64,000 nt of DNA, from NCBI RefSeq assembly GCF_910592395.1, contig NC_088310.1, positions 27,917,491 to 27,981,490 on the forward strand, read 5' to 3'. Numbering within the stretch: position 1 is the stretch's first letter; every line of letters begins with the position of its first letter. The position numbers and the translations under genes are program-made. Below are positions 40,901-49,300 of this stretch, piece by piece. A model generated the notes under the pieces. That model did no database searches. It had not been told where the DNA came from and worked only from the letters and a program-made list of their open reading frames with translations. Source of the DNA: Lineus longissimus. Lineage: Eukaryota > Nemertea > Pilidiophora > Heteronemertea > Lineidae.

Positions 40901-42048
40901 AATTCTGCACTAGACTGCTCAGGGCTCAGTTGTGTGTTCACACCTCTTTACTCATGGGAAGAGAGGTACAAAACCGAAATGGCAAAGTTAAGAAGAGAAG
41001 AATTCAGGGAAAGTAGAGTCAAGAAGACCAGTTTTGATATCTACTACCACTCACCAGTCAAGACCAAGGTAGCCAAGATATGCAAGATGAATGCTCTGTA
41101 CTCGATAAACCAATGCGAACATCTGCACCACGCCCCTGGAGTGTGACCAACTGTACATATGTGGTGTACAGTCATACAATAATATTATTCACGCCAATGC
41201 AACACCAATCGCCACGAGTATTCTAAAAGTCCAACCAGCCCATCTGATAAAATCAATACCAAACCATTCATCAATAAATAACGCACAACCCGCCAGATTC
41301 AAATGGGTGAAAAATATTGGATAGGACTAGACTATCAGGACAAAATCATACCACATCTTTCATGACTGTGATCAATATGTGATGATGGGATATTTTTTAT
41401 TTTGCAATTGGCATTGACAGTGGTCGTTTTGGTGGAGTTTCGGTCGCATTTATCATCATCATTTGGGCATTTTAGCCCAGAATTTGGGCCTTTGCCAATT
41501 GTTGTGATGTTTCTCAGGATACAGTCAACAGCTGCTGCTGATCTTATTTATAAAGGCTTGCTTGACCCATGGTGGGTGATCACCACCATAAAGTGCCAAA
41601 AACAAGACATCCGATGGCATGCTTGATAGTAGGCCTACCGGAGGGCAATCTATTCACTGATGTAATCAACACGACCGATCCATCACCCTATACATATGCT
41701 AACTTTTACAAGTTCAGAAAAGTCACTACTGAAACCAACATGAACAATCCTACAGACCATGTACCGGTACAACAGAGTGGGCCTAGCCTACATAGGCCTA
41801 TGTTATGTAATGTATGTTAGTTGTTACCAGCCTAGGCCTACCGACTTTCAGGAAGTAGAAAAAACTCACTTGTTTTCGACTGCATCACGCAACTTTGAGA
41901 ACTTATCCCGGGTCCCTGAAACTACAGTCCGTAGATTATATATCATTCTTCGGTCTTCATCACCTAAATGTTGAAAAGCCCTTGGTTCAGGCGACCTATC
42001 AAGCCTTGCTTGATAAGAAACTTGGTCCCCTTCAACTTCCGTCGCCAT
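4984..42048 (-). CDS. MIPOL1: MIPOL1 homologue (coiled-coil protein), 12 exons, 3' end missing
   Basis: Exons in transcription order: 42048-41870, 40457-40287, 40073-39997, 39117-38444, 38156-38051, 37154-37031, 36627-36370, 35628-35577, 33936-33766, 33413-33327, 20262-20168, 5214-4984. All have AG/GT borders and matching phases, giving about 741 codons with no stop. The last exon ends in a donor with two bases left over, so at least one C-terminal exon is missing. Recognition rests on blocks typical of MIPOL1: QITLLLAELDRLKEKNKK (about 348-366), ANEERDEAV (about 425-433), RITAEEMKAILEERDAAL (about 585-602), and MQTLRVYY running into SLHKSLSQE across the exon 11/12 junction (about 657-673). 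Residues from about 345 on are heptad-rich coiled coil. Residues 1-345 are an acidic/basic start followed by an R/Y/P/Q/S-rich low-complexity stretch (about 150-335) in exon 4. Vertebrate MIPOL1 is about 440 aa, so this form is much longer. Molecular function is poorly known. The ATG lies in AAGATGGCGACGG. Exon 7 is the least certain exon. Confidence 0.88.
8791..9133. repeat. 168-bp tandem duplication
   Basis: Copy 1 is 8791-8958 and copy 2 is 8959-9133. Both start AAACACGTGTTTGACGATTA and end GTGTTATAAT and are nearly identical. Copy 2 is 7 bp longer at GAGTTTTCTATTTTCC, where copy 1 has GAGTTTTCC, consistent with slippage between two TTTTC repeats. Located in MIPOL1 intron 11. Confidence 0.92.
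9918..10036. repeat. Hairpin element, 34-bp arms
   Basis: TGGGTGATATGATGAAGACT at 9918 and the rest of the arm to 9951 pairs with 10002-10036 (ends TTCATATCACCCA) with two small mismatches and a loop of about 50 bp. Non-coding; a short fold-back transposon is the simplest reading. Located in MIPOL1 intron 11. Confidence 0.7.
11475..13540. repeat. 44-bp G-rich minisatellite, 47 tandem units
   Basis: The unit is 44 bp, beginning GATGCAGTTAGATGACATG and ending GGTGGGTTGGGAGAGT on the plus strand. Forty-seven units follow without length change. The main variable site is the first base of RGAGATGGGGG: A in 33 units, G in units 8, 12, 19-21, 26, 27, 30, 32-34, 37, 41 and 42. Units 15 and 25 have TTGGAAGAG instead of TTGGGAGAG. 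The array lies in MIPOL1 intron 11. The G-rich strand is the template strand for MIPOL1 transcription. Confidence 0.98.
25447..25624. mobile_element. 178-bp TA-flanked MITE, copy 1
   Basis: Begins CAGTAAAACCTCTCTATTAA and ends with the inverse GGGAGGTTCTACTG, flanked by TA on both sides. Same length and about 90% or more identical to the copies at 34083 and 58519. The interior repeats TCCTTAATAGAGAGG in both orientations. TA target sites and CAGT-AACCTC ends suggest a non-autonomous Tc1/mariner-pogo (Tigger-like) element. Located in MIPOL1 intron 10. Confidence 0.85.
27240..27321. repeat. Short inverted repeat (AGTTCATAC...GTATGAACT)
   Basis: CCAGTTCATACCCTGCACGA at 27240 pairs with the arm ending GTATGAACTAGG at 27321, with a few mismatches and a 33-bp loop. 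Probably a small MITE remnant; a structured RNA cannot be excluded. Located in MIPOL1 intron 10. Confidence 0.5.
30800..30870 (+). mobile_element. Degenerate tRNA/SINE-like fragment
   Basis: GTGGTGGCCCAGCAGAACAG resembles an A-box region and GAGGTTGTGGGTTGGATTA a decayed T-arm/B-box. The spacing fits a tRNA-like SINE head, but several consensus bases are lost. Located in MIPOL1 intron 10. Confidence 0.35.
34083..34260. mobile_element. 178-bp TA-flanked MITE, copy 2
   Basis: Begins CAGTAGAACCTCTCTATTAA and ends GGGAGGTTCTACTG with TA on each side (34081-34082, 34261-34262). Same family and length as the copies at 25447 and 58519. Located in MIPOL1 intron 8, about 90 bp from a second hairpin element. 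Confidence 0.87.
34353..34630. mobile_element. AT-rich element with GGCGAGAGTTTTTT inverted ends
   Basis: GGCGAGAGTTTTTTA at 34353 is mirrored by TAAAAAAACTCTCGCC ending at 34630. The interior is AT-rich and non-coding. A clear target duplication was not seen. Most likely a MITE in MIPOL1 intron 8. Confidence 0.55.
35629..38443. other. MIPOL1 introns 7, 6, 5 and 4 around exons 7 to 5
   Basis: Introns 35629-36369, 36628-37030, 37155-38050 and 38157-38443. Apart from a run of 15 C near 37345, nothing notable was seen between the exons. Confidence 0.7.
39790..39900 (+). mobile_element. tRNA-derived SINE-like fragment
   Basis: An A-box-like TGACCGAGTGG (39800-39810) and a B-box-like GGTTCAAGGCC (39844-39854) are 33 bp apart, as in RNA polymerase III tRNA promoters. 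The stem-forming ends of a true tRNA are absent. Located in MIPOL1 intron 3. Confidence 0.45.
40458..41869. other. MIPOL1 intron 1
   Basis: Contains a partial copy of the start of exon 2 near 40512-40545 and no other recognised feature. Confidence 0.7.
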
Positions 42049-42062
42049 CTTTACTTGCTTGT
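42030..42062 (-). promoter_or_regulatory. YY1/ETS-like initiator motif around the MIPOL1 start codon
   Basis: On the minus strand the start codon is inside AAGATGGCGACGGAAGTT. AAGATGGCG matches the YY1 consensus commonly placed at start codons of TATA-less genes, and CGGAAGT matches an ETS core. Factor binding is inferred, not shown. Confidence 0.45.
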
Positions 42063-42077
42063 AAACAAATGGTATCC

Positions 42078-42848
42078 GGTGGTTTCGCTCCCTCACCTTT
42101 TCGCCCCAGTCGTTTCGCTCCAAATTGAAGTTGATTGATTATCCGAGTCGTCCGGTCAGTACTCTGACCGGGGTCAGGTGTCTCCTAAAGGACCCTTTGA
42201 AGGTTGTGTCAATGTCTTCCCAACCTGACCAGATAACCAGCTGGAAGAGGTTGGTTGTTACGTAGGCTGTCCTGTTGTCTCCAAAGTTTATTAGTGGTAA
42301 CCTTGGTATAATTTTAAAGTTGTGTCAAGGTCTTCCCAACCTGACCAGATAACCAGCTGCAGAGGGTAGTTGTTTCGAGTTTTTTTTAGGTTGTGTCAAG
42401 CAGCTGGCAGAGGTTGATTGTTTCGACATCCCACAGACAGAAAGATATTGGAATTTCACCAATCGCAATTGCAGTTGCCTGTACCATGACAGAAGACGGA
42501 CGAAATAGTGCGATGGTCTTCATGATTTTGCTTGGGTTGGGGAGTTCCTGGGCTGATAAGGGCAGGCATACATTGGGTCAGCTCAAGTATCTGGGTTGAG
42601 AAAGTGTTAGGTGTTGGTGTAGGGGGGGCCTACCCTCAGGATAAATGTGTCTCAATTTCCCCATGGCTACCAGTATTCAGGCCATCGACATTGTGACACC
42701 TACAGCCATCAGATCGGTTGTGACATGGTATCTGATCTACAGGGAGACATACAAGACATGTTCAGTCCCCAACAAAAAGTCAAAGGGAGCGACACGGCTT
42801 CGATTTGGAGCGAAACTGGGGGCGAAAAGGTATGGAAGCGAAACGACC
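42078..42848. repeat. Inverted-repeat unit (about 50-bp arms) between MIPOL1 and CCDC167
   Basis: The left arm 42078-42130 is the reverse complement of the right arm 42798-42848 at close to 90%. Each arm carries three spaced copies of a GCGAAA motif (GGAGCGAAAC, GGGGCGAAAAGG, GCGAAACSACC). Between them are three degenerate direct repeats (42199-42430) sharing GTTGTGTCAA and CTTCCCAACCTGACCAGATA. Either a non-autonomous transposon inserted between two divergent genes or duplicated promoter elements. Confidence 0.7.
42199..42430. repeat. Three degenerate direct repeats in the intergenic region
   Basis: Copies start near 42199, 42319 and 42389. The first two share GTTGTGTCAA, then GTCTTCCCAACCTGACCAGA and AACCAGCTG. 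The third keeps GTTGTGTCAAGCAGCTGGCA followed by GAGGTTGATTGTTTCGA. No coding potential seen. Confidence 0.7.
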
Positions 42849-43244
42849 GCAATTCAAACAAATTGGTCACGAGGGATTTGAATTTCGAGGGTTAACTCCG
42901 ACCATGCGGAAATCTATTTTTAGCGCGGACTTTACACGTCCCAATAAGAAGGCCCATATGAAGACATCAATCGGTGATGAGTTATTTAAGATGTTTAAGG
43001 AACGAAATTAGGGTAACTAAGATTATATGCAATATGAAGATGCCAGTATTTGAGAAAATTGATATCACTGCTATGCAACTCTCAAAAACTACCATGTTAA
43101 TGAATTGTTCTTGTCCCGGCCTTTGTGGAATTGAACAAAATTCGCTCCGCGTCAACAATCGAAACAGTGCCACGTGGTCTTTTGCACATTATTTTGTTTA
43201 CAAAAGTTTGTTGTTCAAACTAGCTATCTGTTGTCTAGTTGAAC

Positions 43245-44194
43245 ATGCCAAGCATAGTAAAAGAGGTTAGTGTTTTTCTGAACAGCTGAATGAACGACCT
43301 CTGCATACCTCCATGGTTGGACACGATGAATTGTGCCTGTCGTGCCTGACATAGCCTTGCTCGCCAAAGGGCCTTCAGACTTAGAGACTAGTATATACAG
43401 TACACTCTGACTCCTGTCAGTCCTGAGTCCCACAGGCTACACCATCGCTCTATATCATCTTTTTTTTAATCGTACCAGGTCGAGTTGGTTTTGTGGGTTC
43501 CGACTGGTACCAGGCTTGATTCTATTGCACTGATTTGGTTTTTCAGATTCAGGTAGTTGAAGATGAAATTAAAGTCTGCGAGTCTCGGCTTGATGTCATT
43601 GAACGATCGCTGAGATTAACAGAGATGACAGAGGAAGAGAGGTTTGTTGACTTTGTTTTGAAATGTTTAATCAATTCCGAGCTGTCAGTCTTGGTTTTCT
43701 ACAAGATCATGACCGGTTGGACCAAAAATGCAGACCAAAACCTAAGGCCCCATCCGAGGTCTCCCTCTGAGCGATATTGATTGCACAACCAAGTAGCCAG
43801 AAGGTTGAATTGAAATAATTTACTTTCTTGTACAATTTAAAACCTTTTATTGGTCATGTGAGCTTTGTTTGTGTCAGCATCAAATGAACTGGTAAAACCA
43901 ATTACTTATTTCAGAGACAATATGTTAGATGAACAGAAGGAACTTCAAACAAGACTCAAAGAAAGTGGTAGGTGTCGGGAGATTTGCAATTGTTGTTTGA
44001 AAAGACCAGCACGTCCATCGTATGAAAATGGTTCCGAATGTATAAATCATGGGTTAAGAGTCTGATCTTTTGTTATTTATCTTTCAGAAAAGACATTGAA
44101 GAGTTTAAGATGGGAGAACATGAAGACAATGTTGATATCAGTGACATTCCTCTTGATAGGTTATCTTGTTTATAACGTAGTCATGTCAAGCTGA
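43245..44194 (+). CDS. CCDC167: CCDC167 homologue, small coiled-coil tail-anchored membrane protein
   Basis: Four exons join in phase: 43245-43265, 43547-43641, 43915-43967, 44088-44194, giving 91 aa and a TGA. The protein starts MPSIVKE, has a charged coiled coil at about residues 8-66 (two helices around VCESRLDVIERSLRL and EQKELQTRLKESEKTL), then WENMKT and one hydrophobic helix at about 70-88, ending VYNVVMSS. Length, coiled coil, the tryptophan/asparagine motif before the helix and the very C-terminal membrane segment all match CCDC167 (97 aa in human). It is probably tail-anchored; its biochemical role is not established. The gene is divergent from the MIPOL1 homologue, with start codons about 1.2 kb apart. 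Introns are short (281, 273 and 120 bp). AATAAA signals occur at 44583-44588 and 44812-44817, so the 3' UTR probably includes the 121-bp tandem duplication. Confidence 0.93.
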
Positions 44195-44310
44195 CGAATA
44201 CTCATATTAGGATATGTAATCTGTGTAAATATGCAGAGTATATTAGTGATATTTTGAACTGCACTACAAAAGATTTCACCAGACGATGGTGTTCTCAGGC
44301 AACAAACATA

Positions 44311-44552
44311 CAATCATCGTTACCTTGTGCGTCAAGACAGGCCTTTCAACTTGCCGAGCTGGCCTGTCCTAGAAACGGAGAAAGCTAATTATCCGCAAGC
44401 AGGGGAATCACTTCTCCAGGTGAAACATCTGCAATCATCGTTACCTTGTGCGTCAAGACAGGCCTTTCAACTTGCCGAGCTGGCCTGTCCTAGAAACGGA
44501 GAAAGCTAATTATCCGCAAGCAGGGGAATCACTTCTCCAGGTGAAACATCTG
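44311..44552. repeat. Perfect 121-bp tandem duplication downstream of CCDC167
   Basis: Copy 1 is 44311-44431 and copy 2 is 44432-44552, with no difference seen. Each contains a small palindrome, GACAGGCC ... GGCCTGTC. It lies about 115 bp after the CCDC167 stop codon and before both candidate AATAAA signals, so it is probably transcribed in the 3' UTR. Confidence 0.93.
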
Positions 44553-44811
44553 CATACAAAGTCATAGGGTCTGTAAATGAGTAATAAAACAGTAGGTTTC
44601 AAAGTAGCAATATCTTTATTGAGAACCCTTGTATATCTACCAAACATGTTTGTTTTTGTAAACTACATGGAATCCTTTATTTTCACAACCTTATTATTTT
44701 TGGAAAGAGTTGTTGTAAACAAGGGCGTTTGCAGAGTGTTTTCTGTGGGTGAATATTTATAAATGTGCCATTGTAATGTACTTAACAACAATTTGTACTG
44801 CATACTGAATG

Positions 44812-44817
44812 AATAAA
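44812..44817 (+). terminator. Polyadenylation signal for CCDC167
   Basis: AATAAA about 620 bp after the stop codon; an alternative AATAAA occurs at 44583-44588. Confidence 0.45.
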
Positions 44818-46395
44818 TTAATTGATTATAATCTTGAGTCTTGTCATTTTTCAACGACAGGAACCCTTAAATATACAATGTACATAAATCGTATTCACAC
44901 TGTCACAAGTACGGTATATTGGTAAACTGACTTATGCTTGAAAACATGACATGACACGACCCGAGGGTGAAAAGTGACAATGGGAGCAATTGTGGGCCGC
45001 TCTTTGGAAATAACTTATTTGTTATTTATGTAACGAATGACCCGTGAAAAATGATGTGTGAAAACGTGAACTCTTTATAAACCTGTCCGAATAGGGATAA
45101 AAAGTAAGGTGACATGTCGCTGAGCATCTAGGATGACTGTAAGGACAATGGAAGACAGATTTTTCAAGAGGCATTGGGGCTCATGGCAACCTTCAGTAAC
45201 AAGGCAAGGTCGATGCCTCCCCACATGATATAGTCGGAAACCATGCACACTCCACAATTTTGCCAGGTCGTTGAAATTGCGTGTACACACCAGAATTCAT
45301 ATCACAATCAATCATCACAAATGTGTAGAAAATGACGAAAAAGACAAGCCCCAACCTGAACTAGAATTCAAGATAATGCAGACCGTTACATATTCTTGGT
45401 TTGGTCCTGCAAAATGCTATACAAAATACACTTTTATTTACCGCGATTAGAAGACTAAGATCCCTTATATCCCATATACACATTAGTATCAATAAGCACA
45501 CCAAGAAGAAGAATAAATAAAACATGCAAATTCATGCATACATGTACCCCTAAACCTGGTGAAGTAGATATCCATTTCCTTAATCCAAAGTAGTCTAATG
45601 TAGTTCAAGGGACAACTCAAGGCATGCACTCTGTTGGTTTTTCATACATGTAAAACAATGGAGTACAATTAGGACCCAAATACAAGGCTTGTTACTCAGG
45701 AATCAAAGAAACAGAAAATATGCAAGCTTACCTAGCATAGGTTTTAAAACATTCTTCAGCACTGATACATACAACAGCAAATAAATTATCATAACAAAAA
45801 TAACCGATTTGTCAGTTTGCATGACATGACTGACCACCTCTAAAATGACTCCTGTCATCAATACACACATTTTGGATGGCTGGATAAACATGACCCTTTA
45901 TTAATAAGGACATAACAATTCTCACAACGATATCGTATTAACAGAGGTAAGAAGAGACAATGGTAATATCATTCAACCACAATATCTGTAATTATTTGAA
46001 ACCAACACAAGGCTAAACACAAAATACTCCTCTCGAATATGGTAAGGTTCACCTCTCACTTACATTTTGGAAGATATTGGCAACATCTCCAGTCCTTGCC
46101 TAATGCATGTTGACTAACTAACAACACCCCTAAAAGCAAATCAAGACCTACCAATATCAGGGTTTTTTTCAAAATTAAATTTGGCTTCAGACTTCTCTGT
46201 TCACCAACACTGGCTTGAATGCCAGTATAGAGTACCTTCTAGTTCACTATCAGCCTAATACATTTACTACAGATCCACCTCTTGAGGAAAAAGCACCATT
46301 AATATGAACAGTCATTCTAAATGACAGTTTCTTAAATTCTGATTTTCAACCAAACTATATCACCAACAACACCTCTCTGGATACACCATATCACT
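44818..46395. other. Convergent 3' region between CCDC167 and the START gene
   Basis: Beyond the CCDC167 polyadenylation signal and before the START-gene stop codon. Presumably holds the START-gene 3' UTR. No open frame with recognisable content was seen. Confidence 0.6.
45897..45902 (-). terminator. Candidate polyadenylation signal for the START gene
   Basis: TTTATT on the plus strand is AATAAA on the minus strand, about 490 bp beyond the stop codon at 46396. Other weaker candidates lie further left. Confidence 0.35.
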
Positions 46396-49300
46396 TCAGG
46401 GTGCACTGCTCTGGAAGCCCTGGATGGTCTCTTGGATCTTAGCAGAGGGAACGAGGTACTCTCTCAATAAGGCGATGCACTGCGGCTGTCGGGTAGCTAT
46501 CTCATCCACGAGGTTTGCATTGGTCGTCTTTGACAGACCAAGGTTGAGCTGCAATAGAGAAGTGGACAACTAGAAAACATGCCGTGAATCATCTTTGGGA
46601 AAACAGACTCTTTGGCTTAGGTAAACTTTATCATTTAAATGGAACTGAATGCAAATATAGATGGACGAGGCATGTATTTTAAACAATGCTGGCTGCAATG
46701 CTTACCTGTAAGACGTAAGTCACCATGGTGTATATCTTACTATCTATCAATGCTGGCTCAATGATCCAACCACTGGCAAGGAACTGCAAGTGCAAATGAA
46801 CAGAATGTGAAGCTTGGTGATGTAGAATACTGGTATATTGAAAAAGATTTAAAAGTATCTCACTCTTAATCTCTCTCAATGCATCACAGCATTGATACGA
46901 ATACCTGCAAGTTGTTATGTTTTTCCTTAACGGCAGTGTCATTGAACTCAACTAGGCATACATTTAAGGAGTGTGAAGTAGTTGAGTACAGTTTCACAGG
47001 TCACAAAACGTACTACGGTATATTTGCATGCCAGGATAAGGACGTTGGCTTTAAACAGCTTTTTACAGTCATGCATGCCACAAAACTGTCATGAAAACTT
47101 GCTGCTACTCTGCCTACACACCTGACCCCTTGGTACATCATTGTCATCAGGGCATCCTAACCAATCCACTGACTGCAGCGTAAGGATGGACCGTTCACCC
47201 TCTAACCTCTCTCCCTGAAGTACGCAGAACTCCCTCGACTCCTTTTTGAACAGCTGGTTGACTTCGTGGTACAAATATACTGGAATCGGAGAAAAACATC
47301 ACATGTAACTCACTGGCAACAACTGGAGTATTCTGCCAGTGTGAATCCCTGAACCAAGTGCACATTCTCCAAGTCTGCCACCTGTAAACTGCCGAGAGAA
47401 AGCAAGTTTGGCCACAGGGGACTTTGACATAGCAGCCAGATCTGGGGGGGACCAGTGGCGAGCTTTAGCACAATGTTAACTTCATTAACACCTTCAGCGC
47501 CGGACCGCCCTCTTTGAGCTGGTTATCGGAGTCTCATGGACTTCATGAAAGACTACGCCATCGCCATCTTCAGGGCAAGACAGGAACTGAAAGGACCAAA
47601 CTATTTTTTCGGTTCCTACCGTGCCCTGAAGATGGCGATGGCGTAGTTCAGAACTTCATGAAAGAACTACGCCATCGCCATCTTTAGGGCAAGGTAGCAA
47701 CTGAAAAGACATTTTCTCGTCTTTTCAGTTCCATCCTCGTCGTGAAGATGGCGATGGCGTAGTTCTTTCATGAAGTCCACGAGACTCCGTTAACCAGCTC
47801 AAAGGGGAGGGGGATTTGGGCCACGTCGATCTACGTGGTTCGGCGCTGAAGGTGTTAACCAGAACGGTCTTCAGTGGTCTTCACCAGTAATGCCCTGATT
47901 TTGACACAAAAATGCCCTGCGCTCTTTCTACTTACATATTTTCAAGCCATTTCCAAAATCATGGATGACATCAACTTTCTGAAATATCAATGGATTGACA
48001 TTAAGTCATTTAAGTTCTGACAGTACATCATGGAATCACAACTGACAATGTAAACAGACACTATTCTTACAGTCCAACCTGAATTGTTTTGCAACGATAC
48101 GTCTTTCTCCTCCACTTCCTCTATGGCGTTCGATGTACTTGAGATTCAAGCTAGACAGTCGGTTTGTTTTTGGTAACTGTCCGAGAGAGTTCCGACACAG
48201 ACCCCTAGAGCTTTGTGGTCAGGACGGTGTCATTTGGCCAATATTCCTCTCTAACTCACAGAGGTAATCCAACCCACCTTCAAGCCCTCATCATAGGTGA
48301 ACCTGGTCCGTGGATTCCTCACGGCCGCCCAAACTGTCCTAGGTGTGGCTTTGATCAAGCCTTTGCCCAGATAGCTGAAAAGTGACAATGAAACAGTTAG
48401 TGGGCTTAAAAACACTAGCCCTTCCGGTAATGAGTTGTCTGCCTTGAACTACTCTGCCGTCTTGATCAAAGCTTCTAGCATGACCACATCTGGTCAGCTG
48501 TTTAAATCGTGACATCGGACATACCTGATCCCAATTTACACAGGACACTCACCAATGTAGCGGAAAATTTGGATCACATACTTTCTTCAGGACAACAACT
48601 TCTTTATCCATACCATAGAACCTGAAACACCAGAATGGAACAATTGAGAGTTATTTTATCTGAAACAGACGCAAACCAAGTGAGACACATGAGTGGCTTG
48701 TGACCGCTCCTCCTCCCTGGCCGAAGGTGGAGTCACCTTGATGAACCACTTTGACGGCTCCTCCCTGGACAAAGGTGGAATCACCTCGATGGACCACTTT
48801 GGCGACTCCACCCTTGGTGCCAATCAAAGTTGCAACACACATAAGCTCACAATATTCAACACAGATGAAGGGAAGTTGTCCATTTGGAATGAGGATTTCC
48901 TTTTGAAATATTATACTGTAGGTGGGTTAAAACGTGGGGAGGATAGCATACTTACACCCATCCTCCAGTACTCTTCGCCTGTTCTTCAGGAGAGTCAGTC
49001 AATTGTAAGTTACCAATCTTTATTATCTGCAATGAAATCACGATTAGACCAAATCATGAGAAAACTTTGACTGAAACATTGACACTGATCATCATAAAAC
49101 AAGCACAATTGCTCAAGAATCAGTACATGTACTTGTTACCGCTTGCTACAGGTCTCAGGTAAGACAGGTGTTCTATTAAATGTTCTGTCTCAACTGACCT
49201 ACAGTACAGCTGTACAGTATGAAGCGCTATAAGACCGTACATTTGATTTCTAACTTCAATTGATTCAATATTATGAGCATGGTGGCATATGAATCAGATC

